The notes beneath the pieces were generated by a model. That model did not search any database. It had not been told where the DNA came from and saw nothing but the letters and a program-made list of their open reading frames with translations. Below, piece by piece: positions 33,740 through 44,454 of a DNA stretch of 64,000 nucleotides; positions within the stretch are counted from its first letter, which is position 1, and every line of letters begins with the position of its first letter. The DNA lies in assembly GCA_032433765.1 (NCBI GenBank), contig JAVIAB010000102.1, positions 11,189,811 through 11,253,810 of the forward strand. The letters are read 5' to 3'. Made by a program: the position numbers and the translations under genes. The stretch is from Megaustenia siamemsis. Lineage: Eukaryota > Mollusca > Gastropoda > Stylommatophora > Ariophantidae.

Positions 33740-33870
33740 ACCCAAATGAAGGGGTGTAACGTTTACTTCTACAAAGTATGGTGACAGCTTTACAAAAACA
33801 GGAAGACAAAATAAATTATGAAGTTTCGCCCTACATGGGGCCATCTTCAGAAAACGAGATCAACACAAGC
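33740..33870 (-). ncRNA. Possible hammerhead-type ribozyme core (retroelement)
   Basis: On the minus strand at about 33853-33823: CTGAAGA, a stem (GGCCC/GGGC with a CATGTA-type loop), then GAAAC, the order of hammerhead conserved boxes (CUGANGA ... GAAA). A GTC lies 15 bases further. Stems I and III were not verified. The region also shares GTGACAGCTTTAC with repeat F. Confidence 0.4.
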
Positions 33871-34149
33871 GGACAACGGAATGAAGATAAGTTCTAATAC
33901 ATGGTCTAGAAAGAGCGGAACTAGTAGATAAAGTAGAAATAAAACTGGGATAACAAGTCAAATGAAATGACAAAATGAAATTGAAATGTATTACATTATA
34001 AGAGAATTTTGTAAAATTTAATTTAAAAAAAAGATACTTAAAAAAAGGAAAAATTAAAAATGAAATAATGCAAAACTTGACTGAAAATCGACCCAGGAGC
34101 GATGACTCGGCGTTTCGACTATTATTATTATATGTTATGTTCTGTTATG
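33871..34149. other. AT-rich DNA, nothing recognised
   Basis: A-rich unique-looking sequence before the family G LINE tail. Confidence 0.5.
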
Positions 34150-34400
34150 ATATGGTCATCATCACTGTAATCCGAACACATCCTGCACTTCCGGAAATAT
34201 TCATCAACATGCGGAAGTCAACTGTGAGTATTAGACAACAGGTCCATTTTTGGAATCCCCATGGAAAAAGACAAAGAGGAAAACCAAGGAATTCTTGGAG
34301 AAGACAGATAGAAGCAGAGCTGAAGATGATGGGGAAGATATGGAACAATCATAAAAGCATGGCAAGAGACAAAACGACTTGGAAAGTATTTGTTGAAGAC
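34150..34400 (+). mobile_element. LINE fragment, family G (C-terminal tail)
   Basis: HGKRQRGKPRNSWRRQIEAE and MGKIW, MARDKTTWKVFVEDPC; the complement of 22485-22870. Confidence 0.82.
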
Positions 34401-35110
34401 CCATGCTTCACAGGGAGCTAAAAGTGTTTGTTGAAGACCTATGCTCCACAAGGAGCTGAAAGTATTTGTTAAAGACCTATGCTCCACAGGGAGCTGAAAG
34501 TGTTTGTTTAAGAACTATGCTCCACAAGGAGCTGAAAGTATTTGTTGAAGACCTATGCTCCACAAGGAGCTGAAAGTGTTTGTTTAAGAAATATTCTCCA
34601 CAAGGAGCTGAAAGTGTTTGTTGACGACCTATGCTCCACAAGGAGCTGAAAGTGTTTATTGAAGACCTATGCTAAACAAGGAGCTGAAAGTGTTTGTTGA
34701 ATACCTATGCTCCACAAGGAGCTGAAAGTGTTTGTTGAAGACCTATGCTCCACAAGGAGCTGAAAGTGTTTATTGAAGACCTATGCTATACAAGGAGCTG
34801 AAAGTATTTGTTGAAGACTTATGCTCCACAAGGAGCTGAAAGTGTTTGTTGAAGACCTATGCTCCACAAGGAGCTGAAAGTATTTGTTGAAGACCTATGC
34901 TCCACAAGGAGCTGAAAGTGTTTGTTGAAGACCTATGCTCCACAAGGAGCTGAAAGTGTGTGTTGAAGACCTATGCTCCACAAGGAGCTGGAAGTGTTTG
35001 TTGAAGACCTATGCTCCACAAGGAGCTGAAAGTATTTGTTGAAGACCCATGCTCCACAAGAAGCTGAAAGTGTTTGTTGAAGACCTATGCTCCACAAGAA
35101 GCTGAACGAA
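34400..35110. repeat. 38-bp minisatellite, about 18 copies, at the LINE G 3' end
   Basis: Unit includes GTGTTTGTTGAAGACCTATG and CTCCACAAGGAGCTGAAA. The unexpanded LINE G end at 22490-22540 contains the unit once. After the array the element resumes with GAAGCTGAACGAAAGAAGA. Confidence 0.94.
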
Positions 35111-35289
35111 AGAAGATGAAGAAGCAGCAGTTAACTGTGCCACTTTCGCTTTAGTTGACACTTCTTCTCATTACTCCTCTAATTCTCTCTGGCAATCCCA
35201 ATCTTCACCCTCAGTTCAGTCTAAATAGAAATGCCGCTTCACCTCAAGCAGAGTCCTTCATTCTACTTATCTCTCCAAGGCGGTTAACT

Positions 35290-35945
35290 CTTTCCGTATG
35301 GATGCTTTTATCAAAGCAACGAAACAGATTTCAGAGACAACATTTTTCATGGTTTTTAGAATCTATCTACATATCTATATTCATATAACATATTATGTAT
35401 GAATTTTTAGATAATTAAGCAAGGTATTAGATTTCACCAATACCAAGATGATACAGTAATAAAGAAAAGACGATGGTCATATGTTGGACATGTGATGAGA
35501 AGAAATAATAACCGAATAGTAAAGCAGGCCTTCATGTGGGAAACAACAGGTAAGAGAAAAAGAGGAAGACCCAGAAAGACACTGAGAAGAACATTGATGA
35601 GAGAGGCAAGAGCAGCAGGAATCGGCCCCCTCGATGGGATAGAGCTGCTTGCACAGAACAGAGACAAATGGCGAGATTTGATAGGATATCTTTAAAAGAA
35701 TTGAAAACTGCTACAACAAAAATTCGTATAGAGAAGGGGTATCTTGGTCTACGCCCTATGGGCCGGCTACGGCTCGAAAGGTCAATAAATAGATAGAAGA
35801 TGATACAAGACATGTAAAAATAATATGGTTTGATGACAGTTTACACTAATCAAATTGAGAGTGACGCACTAGGCGGCGAAACGTATGCGGCTGAAACCAA
35901 CACGGCGCACGTTGCGGCGAAACGTACAGAAAGAGTTAATCATGT
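35290..35945 (+). repeat. Interspersed repeat J, interrupted by a LINE
   Basis: Left half to 35454, right half from 35807; halves are contiguous in the copy at 47425-47785. Confidence 0.82.
35455..35796 (+). mobile_element. LINE fragment, family F, with 10-bp target-site duplication
   Basis: 342-bp insert flanked by aagatgatac (35445-35454 and 35797-35806). It codes MMRRNNNRIVKQAFMWETTG, KRKRGRPRKTLRRTL, the C-terminal tail of a LINE ORF, and ends AATAAATAGATAG. Confidence 0.88.
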
Positions 35946-35974
35946 CTGTTTTATCCACTGCCTGTTTTCCTGTT

Positions 35975-36180
35975 TGTTATTAGGACCATCATCACTGCAC
36001 ATCGGGCTAATCCATAGGTGGTCCGATTTTGCCCTCGAGAATCTCATTTGAGGAGAATTCTGGTCCACGTGCACGAACTCCGTACTGCGGCCCGTGATTC
36101 ACGTTATGGGTAGGTTTATGCTGACACTGGACAATAATGTCACAACAAATCCATCACCGCTTCCGGTGGGTTTTGCTTGC
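35975..36180 (-). mobile_element. SINE-like repeat K
   Basis: GTCCACGTGCACGAACTCCG and GGTAGGTTTATGCTGACA match 15126-15320; ends CTTCCGGTGGGTTTTG. Confidence 0.55.
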
Positions 36181-36184
36181 CTAA

Positions 36185-36440
36185 GTAAGTAAAATCAAGT
36201 ACCCCCGTCACGCCAAGTGGCGTATAGGGAATATGGTGTTAGTGACCCTATATTTTACAGACCTTCAGCACATGATTTTTGGGGTAATGTGGTCGGTATT
36301 ACGTCCGTGCTGCTTTACTTTCCCACAAAAAAATCCGGTACCCATTAAAGGCTGGGTGAACCCGGAAGCCGTCGGTTGGGATCGAACCCTACCCTTGTCC
36401 TTTGTAGTCCAGTTCACTAACCACTGAGCTATCGCGGCTC
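36185..36440 (-). mobile_element. tRNA-derived SINE, family 1
   Basis: Complete body and head; the first part of the tRNA head (GAGCTATCGCGGCT) is repeated once more at 36444-36457. Confidence 0.88.
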
Positions 36441-36454
36441 CCATGAGCTATCGC

Positions 36455-36815
36455 GGCTACCCTTTGCCTGCGTTCGCCCAATGACTAAAGGAGTATACCT
36501 CTTTGTCATCTGCCCTTAAAAGGACGTTAATTGGTCGTGTCTACGTTGTGTTGAGGTTTACAGTATAACCGTGATATTTGCGCCTTTCGGCCCAACACAT
36601 CCGACTTTAGCATCACATTTTTTAGTACCGGGTTGTCTTCCCTCTTCGGTCCCTACTCGATTGGCCAGACTAGATAGGTTAGTCTGTTACTAGAGGCACC
36701 ACGGAGAGGTGGAGCAGGGCCTGGATGGTTCTGATTCACCGATACTGGCGCAAAGCAACAACTGTGGGTTGCTGACAACTTCCAGCTCTGACGCTGTGAG
36801 GCGCGCCTTCGCCTC
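36455..36815 (+). mobile_element. Interspersed repeat C (fullest copy)
   Basis: From GCCTGCGTTCGCCCAATGAC to GTGAGGCGCGCCTTCGCC, about 360 bp. Confidence 0.82.
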
Positions 36816-37009
36816 CCGGTGAGCTTTCATCCCGGGTCCTTCGTGGCACAAGGCCAACTTTGTGCCTCTATAGACTTCCCTCCTTCTCTGTCATCTCACG
36901 TGATAGTCAAATCGGTCAATCTATCTTATCTTTCAAAGCCCTTAACGTTTTAGTTAAGAATGCTACTTTATGTTCTGTGTCACAAAATGAAACCATTTCC
37001 TTAAAATAT

Positions 37010-37690
37010 TGTCATCATTTAGAGTCGTGTCGGCATCGAAATTTGCCTACCATGGAGCGTCATTCCGCTGTCTCTTGCTTTGATGATGCAGATTGTCATA
37101 GGATGACCTATCCATCTTTTGATGTTACTCGTCCATGTTAGTCTTTGTCTGTCTCTGCCTCTTTTACCTTGTATTTTCTCTTCCAAGTTTACTTTTAGCA
37201 AACTGTTGTGTCTTTTAATTTGCTTCAACAATCTAATTTGTCTTGTTTGAATTGTATTTAGTAGTTCTCTTTTCATTTTTAGTTTTTTTTAAAACTTCAT
37301 CGTTTGTTTTCATTTCTTTCCATCAAATTCTACCTTTTCTTCTAAAAATCCACATTTTAAATGCTTCAATTTTATTTTCTGTTTTCTTGTCTAATGTCCA
37401 TGACATTCTGCATCATACAGGAATGTTGAAAAAAATTAACATAATGTTATTTTTAGTTTTAGCCCTGGTGTTATTTGTTTTGATGCTAGTATATTTTTCA
37501 TGACATTAAAATTACTTTTCGCCATTCCTACTCTTTTGTTTATTTCAGTTGTGCATTTTCCATCACTGGTCATAGTTTGTCCAAGGTAGTTGTAGCTCTG
37601 AACTGTCTACAGGTCTATTTCTTCAACTTTGATATCAATTTGAGGGTTTTGAGTATTATCTTTGTTTATGATCATAGTTATAGTATTTTT
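37010..37690 (-). mobile_element. LINE fragment, family B
   Basis: Complement gives MKRELLNTIQTRQIRL, GKRGRDRQRLTWTSNIKRW and the thumb region SDGKC upstream; several stops. Confidence 0.83.
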
Positions 37691-37704
37691 TTTATATTCA
37701 TATC

Positions 37705-38010
37705 TGGGGGACTGGTTGGTCTCGAGACGGAGAGGCTGTGGGTTCAAATCCCCAAATTGTTTGGGTTTTATTTATGATTTCTCTCTGCGGCAACCACCCC
37801 TGGTCTCAGCAGCGAGGCCCGGCTTGAAAAGTCAATTACTCTTCGACGGAAAAAATATGAGTACCTCCGTAGTCGGAGTTATCTGCCTGTGTGGCGAGGT
37901 ACCCCTATGCACACGGCTGCCAGGTAAAAACTGATTAACACGCAAAATTCAGTTCCTAGTCTCTGGGGACTTCGTCAGAGGGAAAAGCTGGAGAACGAAA
38001 AAAAAATAAT
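37705..38010 (+). mobile_element. tRNA-derived SINE, family 2
   Basis: Head GGGACTGGTTGGTCTCGAGA with GGGTTCAAATCCCC, body as at 7100-7430, A-rich end. Confidence 0.85.
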
Positions 38011-39079
38011 ATTCATATATAATCCATATTTTTTGCTTGTCATGTTTATTTCATTAAGTAATTGTTGTAAATCTTTAGCATTTTCTGCTAAAATATCAAA
38101 TTGATGATTGAACGGAATGTGGTCGGCTCAGGACATCTTCATACTTATATGCGGGAGGATTTTTGTGTGTGTAGATTATAGCTAAAATGTCACTTTCAGA
38201 TTAAGACCAACAGCTGTGCCAAAGGAAAAAGAGAACAACGTCGTGACGTATTAAAATGTGTCATCTCTAAATATAGCAGTCCTATTGCATAAACTGCGAC
38301 TATAGCGAACAGCTGCGACCACAGCCAAACAGCTGCGACCACAGCTAAAGAGCTGCGAGACATAATAACATAAGCTCATTTTAGAACAGACGACGATAGC
38401 AAGAAAGGCAATGAAGAAGATGATAGAGAGAAAAGGAAAACAAAGAAGATAAAAAAGAAGATAGAAAAGAATATAATAATAAGAAAAAATAGACAATAAG
38501 AAGAGAGATAAATAATAAGAATAGAATACTAAAAGAAAGAAAGAAACAAACAATAGAAAGAAAGAAAGAAAGGAACAGAAGGGAAAAGGAATAAGAAGAA
38601 AAGATAATAAGAAAAGAAGAAAGAGGAAGAAAAATTAAAAAAAAAAGAAAGTAAAGCATGAAGTACACCAAAACAAGGTTACAAGAAAATTAAGAAAATA
38701 TGAAAGTGGAAATTAAATGAAAAAAAAAGATATAACAGATAGCAAAGCAATAATAGTCTTCGTCAGTCATAGTTAACTATGGATTTTACAACTACCCTAG
38801 GGGATTTATTCTCTTTTTCTGTGAATCAGTCTGGCTCTTACTTGAGTTGGAACTTTATCGTGTTTTCCGAAAGAAAAGAAGAAGCGGTAGAAAAGAAAGA
38901 ACAAGAAAGAAAAGAAATAAAAAGAAAGTATAAAAAAATAAAAGGAGATGACAACAGCAAAAACTAAAAAACGAATAAAATATTAAGACAACTACAAAGG
39001 GAATGCAAGTCGACTTCATATCAGAAAAAAGTAGAAATTATTAATTTAAAGAAAATTATCCTTCTTCAGCTTTTACTCC
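38011..39079. other. AT- and purine-rich stretch, no gene seen
   Basis: Three AACAGCTGCGACCACAGC-like units at 38307-38360, then AAGAAAGAAAG-type sequence to about 38700 and again 38865-38960. Frames here are Lys/Glu or Ser/Phe-rich artefacts. Confidence 0.65.
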
Positions 39080-39415
39080 TTAAGTGGTCATACTTGCGTT
39101 TAGTCGCTACTGCATCTTTCGACCCGATGCATCCGCCTTCGGCAATGGTAGAATTGTTTAACAATTTTCCCCTGGCAGCTACAAATTCTTGGCCTACTCT
39201 TCTAAATACCAATTGTACTTTAACGTACGCAGAGTTCACACGGGACTCATTCTTTTTTCGCCGCTACCAAAGAGAACTTAGACATTTGGGTCTTGCGACC
39301 CAGAGACCCACGAAGAAATTTTGGCTTCGTAGAGAAAAATATCACTCCCTGTAGAGGGATTTGAACCCAGAATCTCGTTGCTGACAAGTCGATGTCTTAA
39401 ACTGAGACCACCCAT
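39080..39415 (-). mobile_element. tRNA-derived SINE, family 7 (single copy seen)
   Basis: Minus-strand head ATGGGTGGTCTCAGTTTAAG with GGGTTCAAATCCCTC (B box near 39370-39356). Confidence 0.55.
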
Positions 39416-39499
39416 ATCATGAACCTGTCCTAACTCACACACAATGAAGAAGACATTACAGCTGTCTCGGCACTTAATTTGCTTTTAATGGAAAAATCA

Positions 39500-40215
39500 T
39501 CATCATTGAGTGTCGTCTTCGCATCAAAGGATGGCTACCATGGAGCGCCATTTCCGTCTGTCTTTTGTGTTGATGATGCAGATTGTCATAGGCTGACTTG
39601 TCCATCTTTTGATGTTACTTGTCCATATTCGTCTTTGTCTGCCTCTGCCTCTTTTACCCTGTATTTTCCCCTTTAAGATTACTTTTAGTAGACTGCTGTG
39701 TCTTTTAACAAAAAATCGCATTTGTCTTGTTCGAATTGTGTGTAGTAGTACTCTTTTCATTTTCAGTTGTTTTAGACTAATCGTTTGTTTTCTTTTCTTT
39801 CCATCCAATTCTACCTATTCTTCTATATATCCACATTTCAAAATTTCAAAATTTTCAATTTTCTGTTCTGTTTTCTTGTCTAATGTCCATGTTTCAGCAC
39901 CATACATGAATGTTGAGAAGATATAACATTTTGCTATAATCTATTTTAGCCCTGGTGTTATTTGTTTTGATGGTAGTATATTTTTTATGACTTTAAAATT
40001 ACTTTTTGCCATTCCTATTCTTTTGTTTATTTCAGTTTTACATTTTCCATCACTGGTTATAGTATGTCCAAGGTACTTGTAGCTCTGAACTGTCTCCAGA
40101 TCTATTCCTTCAAGTTTGATATCCAGTTGTGGGTTTTGAGTATTATCTTTGTTTATGATCATTGTTTTAGTCTTTTTGATATCTATATCTAATCCATATG
40201 TTTTGCTTGTCATGT
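39500..40215 (-). mobile_element. LINE fragment, family B
   Basis: Complement gives YGLDIDIKKTKTMIINKD, ETVQSYKYLGHTITSDGKC, then MKRVLLHTIRTRQMRF and IWTSNIKRW. Confidence 0.85.
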
Positions 40216-40359
40216 CCATATAACAGCATCACAATCGAGTCAACAACGTTAATAATAAATTGGGTATAATAAATCCCATTGTTGCATATTAGCCCATGGA
40301 CTACAGAACTACGTCACTCTCAACGCCACAACCCAAATATGGTCACAGAAACAACCTTT

Positions 40360-41285
40360 TTCGTCTTCTTCTCCTTCCACTTCTTTTTCTTCTTCGTCTT
40401 CATCTTCTTATTTCCTCATTTGCGTTTCAGCGTCGAGGGGAGATATAATTTGTGGTTTCTTTAACACATTTCGATTGTTTTTGTTTTGGTTGTTTCGTTA
40501 TTAGTTTTGTGTGTGTGTTTTTTTGTTTGTTCCTGCTGAAGGCCTATTGGGTCGAAACGTCGTTTAGTCTGTGTCGTACACTTATCACGTAAAGCTTCTT
40601 ACATACAATTTTTTTCTATTTTTTAATTTTTTCTGTTTCTAATATTCCATCGATCCATCTTTTTCGTGGTTGACCCTTGAGTCTGGTGGTCGCATTGTTT
40701 ATTGAAGGCTCGTTGTGTTGTGTTTTGATCTTTCTGCCTTAATACGTGGGTAAACCATTTTATCTGTTGCATCTTTATGTATTCTATGGCGGGGGTTACT
40801 TTTAGATTTTTTTCTCAGTTCTTCATTTCTAATCTTAGTTCTCAGGCTGTTTCCTGTCATTCCTATAATACATTTAATCTCAAGTTATTTTCTTATTGTT
40901 CTTGCATCTAGGATCCAGGTCTGGCATTTATAGCACAACGTTGGGATGAAGATTGTATTGTAGAGCGTCCGATTTCTTCTAGAGTTGTTTCCTTGTTGGA
41001 CAATAGTGGTGTTAGCTGTCCAATGATTTGACAAGCTTTGCTGCATCTTGGGTCTATTTCTGCTGTTTGTGAATTTCCGTTTATCACTAGACTTCCTAGG
41101 TATTTGAATTCCTCTACTTGTTTTAGTTGTCTGCCGTCTGTAGTTATGTTGATATTCTGTTTACTCTCTTGCGATATTTATGACTTCTGCTTTGTTGATG
41201 TTGATTTTCATGTTGTATTTTGTGCCTGTGCTGTTGAGTCTATTTAAGTGTTCTTATAAGTCTTCTATTTTCCATGTATTAGTGC
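40360..41285 (-). mobile_element. LINE fragment, family C, split by repeat F
   Basis: CTTCATCTTCTTATTTCCTC and TTTCAGCGTCGAGGGGAGAT (3' end), then, after the insert, CATCGATCCATCTTTTTCGT through to the thumb region (AGACTTCCTAGGTATTTGAA). Confidence 0.8.
40465..40625 (+). mobile_element. Repeat F inserted in LINE C
   Basis: CTGCTGAAGGCCTATTGGG, TCGAAACGTCGTTTAGTC, GTACACTTATCACGTAAAGC, ending TTTTTTCTATTTTTTAATTT. Confidence 0.68.
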
Positions 41286-42761
41286 CTGATCAAGGGAAAA
41301 GCAGCAGGACCTGACAGCATACAGATAGAGATGATACAGGCACTAGAAGATTTTGGCATTGAAGTGATTACAGAAATATGCAACGACATATACCATACAG
41401 GATACATACCAAATGAACTAAAACATCAACTTTCATTGCATTGCCTAAAAAGAATGGAGCAGTTGAATGCAGTGACTTTAGAACAATACGCCTAATGAGC
41501 CATCTTACAAAAAATCTTGCTAAAAGTTATACAAGGAAGGATTCAGAATAAAATCATTACTGAATTAGATGAGCAACAATTTGGATTTAGGAAAAATAGC
41601 GGGACAAAAGAAGCCATATTCTGCATGAGAACATTAATCGAAAAGTACACAGAAGTAAACAAACCAATATATGCCTGCTTCATAGACTACACCAAAGCTT
41701 TTGATAGAGTACACCACAACCAACTTATAGAATGCCTAAAGGAAATACATCTAGATGACATGGACATACGACTAATATGTAATCTATACTGGGAGCAAAC
41801 AGCAATAATAAAATATAACAAAGAGAACTCTACACCCATTGATATAAAAAGAGTAGTAAGACAGGGATGCATCCTATCACCAAAATTGTTCAATCTATAC
41901 ACTGAGCAAATCTTTAAAAACATCATAGAGATGCCAAGCCTACAAATTAATAGAAAGATAATCAATAACCTAAGATATGCTGACGATACTGTACTACTAG
42001 CAGAAAGTCCTAAAGATCTACAACAATTACTTAATGAAATAATTATGACAAGCAAAAAATATGGACTTGATATGAATATCAAAAAAGACTAAAACTATGA
42101 TCATAAACAAAGAAAATACTCAAAACCAACAAGTGAATATCAAAATTGAAGGAATAGACCTGGAGACAGTTCAGAACTACAACTACATTGGACATACTAT
42201 AACCAGTGATGGAAAATGTACAACTGAAATAAACAAAAGAATAGGAATGGCAAAAAGTAATTTTAATGTCATGAAGGACATACTAACATCAAAACAAATA
42301 ACACCAGGGCTAAAACTAAGAATAGCAAAATGTTATATCTTCTCAATATTCCTACATGGTGCATAAACATGGACATTAGACAAGAAAATAGAACAGAGAA
42401 TTGAAGCCTTTGAAATGTGGATATATAGAAGAATAGGTAGAATTGAATGGAAGGAAAAGAAAACATAATGATGAAGTCTTAAAACAACTAAAAATGAAAA
42501 GAGAATTACTAAGTACAATTCAAACAAGACAAATGTGATTTTTGGGCCATGCTAAAAGACACAACAGCCTACTAAAAGTAATCCTGGAGGAGAAAATACA
42601 AGGTAAAAGAGGCAGAGGCAGACCAAGACTAACATGGACGAGTAACATCAAAAGATGGACAAATAAGTCTATGACAACTTGCACCATCAAAGCAAGAGAC
42701 AGAGCAGAATGGCACTCCATGGTAGCCAACCTTCGTTGCGGAGACGGCACTCGATGATGAC

Positions 42762-42765
<4 letters not shown>
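41286..42765 (+). mobile_element. LINE fragment, family B, with most of the reverse transcriptase domain
   Basis: Longest LINE copy. Motifs in order: GKAAGPDSIQIEMI (fingers), EQQFGFRKNSGTKEA, ACFIDYTKAFDRVHH (motif A), VRQGCILSPKLFNLY (motif B), [16 protein letters not shown] (motif C, YADD catalytic pair), YGLDMNIKK, then after a frameshift at about 42092 NYIGHTITSDGKC, MWIYRRIGRIEWKE and GRGRPRLTWTSNIKRW. No endonuclease domain, so it is 5' truncated; frameshifts and an internal TAA make it inactive. Ends in GATGACGATGATGATG. Confidence 0.92.
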
Positions 42766-42805
<40 letters not shown>

Positions 42806-42806
42806 G
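42752..42806. repeat. (GAT)n microsatellite, LINE tail
   Basis: Extended GATGAT tail of the preceding LINE B. Confidence 0.95.
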
Positions 42807-42914
42807 TGCCTGATCGTCAGCAAATATAAGCCCGTTTACCTCCCCTGTCTCAGATGGTTTGGCTAAATTACAAATATAGTTCATGTAGTAAATAAACAGT
42901 AGGGAGAATGGTAC

Positions 42915-43640
42915 ACGCCCATCATCATCATCGAGTGCCATCTCCGCAACAAAGGTTTAGTACCATGGAGCGCCATTCTGCTCTGTCTCTTGCTTTGATG
43001 GTGCAGGTTGTCATAGGCTGATTTGTCCATCTTTTGATGTTACTCGACCATGTTAGTCTTGGTCTGCCTCTGCCTCTTTTACCTTGTATTTTCTCCTCCA
43101 TGATTACTTTTAGTAGGCTGTTGTGTCTTTTAACATGGCCCAACAATCGCATCTGTCTTTTTTGAGTTGTGTTAAGTAGTTCTCTCTTCATTTTTAGTTG
43201 TTTTAAGACTTCATTGTTTGTTTTCTTTTCTTTCCATCCAATTCTACCTATTCTTCTATATATCCACATTTCAAGGGCTTTAGTTCCCCGTTCTGTTTTT
43301 TTTTTCTAATGTCCATGTTTCTGCACCATATAGGAGTGTTGAGAAGACATAAAATTTTGCCATTCTTAGCTTTAGCTCTGGTGTTATTTGTTTTGATGTT
43401 AGTATGTTCTTCATAACACTAAAATTACCTTTGCCATTCCTATTCTTTTGTTTATTTCAGTTGTACATTTTCCATCACTGGCTATAGTATGCCCAAGGTA
43501 GTTGTAGCTCTGAACTGTCTCCAGGTCTATTCCTTCAAGTTTGATATCCACTTGTGGGTTTTGAGTATTATCTTTGTTTATGATCATAGTTTTAGTCTTT
43601 TTGATATTCATATCTAGTCCATATATTTTGCTGTACACAC
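42915..43640 (-). mobile_element. LINE fragment, family B, opposing copy
   Basis: Complement gives YGLDMNIKKTKTMIINKD, ETVQSYNYLGHTIASDGKC, MWIYRRIGRIGWKEKKTNNE, GRGRPRLTWSSNIKRW and ends CATCATCATCGAGTG. Tail-to-tail with the copy at 41286-42765, about 110 bp apart. Confidence 0.88.
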
Positions 43641-43670
43641 TCCTAAGAAGTGTGAATTACCCTAAACAAA

Positions 43671-43737
<67 letters not shown>

Positions 43738-44109
43738 CTCCTCACACACTATCCTGTATAAAATAGTTACTCACCTAAACGTATGTAATTATATAAGCCA
43801 CTTTTTGACATTAAAAGTATAATATCCGTATGTAATCAAACATGAGTGGTGTATAAGGCATTCCTTACACAAAACAAATGTGAAAATATTGCCGATACGA
43901 AACTGAAGGCAGCTCCGACTCACTGGAACGCGACATTCAAACTACATCTAAGTCGTCATCCAATCAAAGTTGTAGGCTGCGATTGTTAGGGCAGAGTTGA
44001 TAAATTGTAATGTAAAAGTTACAATTTAGTTCTATCTCTTTAAATAAACCGCAATGTGTGTTGCAACTCATACCGTTGTTTTACAAACGTTAAACCGGTA
44101 TATTTACAT
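43641..44109. other. TA array then possible LTR-like segment
   Basis: (TA)n at 43674-43735. The rest has TCTCTTTAAATAAACCGCAA (possible poly(A) signal) near 44034 and no coding frame. An LTR is possible but no second copy or terminal TG/CA pair was confirmed. Confidence 0.35.
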
Positions 44110-44445
44110 GTAGAAGAATGACAGGAAACAGTGTGAGAGACAAGATCAGAAATGAAGAACTGAGAAACGAGCTAGGAATAACCCCCGTTATAGAATATAT
44201 AAAGAAAAAACCGATAAAATGGTTTGACCACGTGACAAGACAGAAAAAAATCAAAACACTACACAACGAGCTTTCAATAAACGTTGCGAGAACACCAGAC
44301 CCAAGGGTCGATCACGAAAGAGATGGATTGGCGGAAAATTAGAAGCACTAGGAAACATAACAGCAGCAGAGGCGAACAGAAGAGCAAAAGACTGCAAAGT
44401 ATATCTCCCCTCGATGCTGAAAGTAAATGAGGATGCAAAAAAAGA
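44110..44445 (+). mobile_element. LINE fragment, family C (3' end)
   Basis: RMTGNSVRDKIRNEELRNEL, KPIKWFDHVTRQKK, then CGATGCTGAAAGTAAATGAG, the family C end, immediately before the 30-bp array. Confidence 0.84.
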
Positions 44446-44454
44446 ATAAGAACT

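Noticed and set aside
41517..42366. Active reverse transcriptase gene
   Set aside because: The YADD palm is intact but the copy lacks the endonuclease, is frameshifted near 42092 and has further stops.
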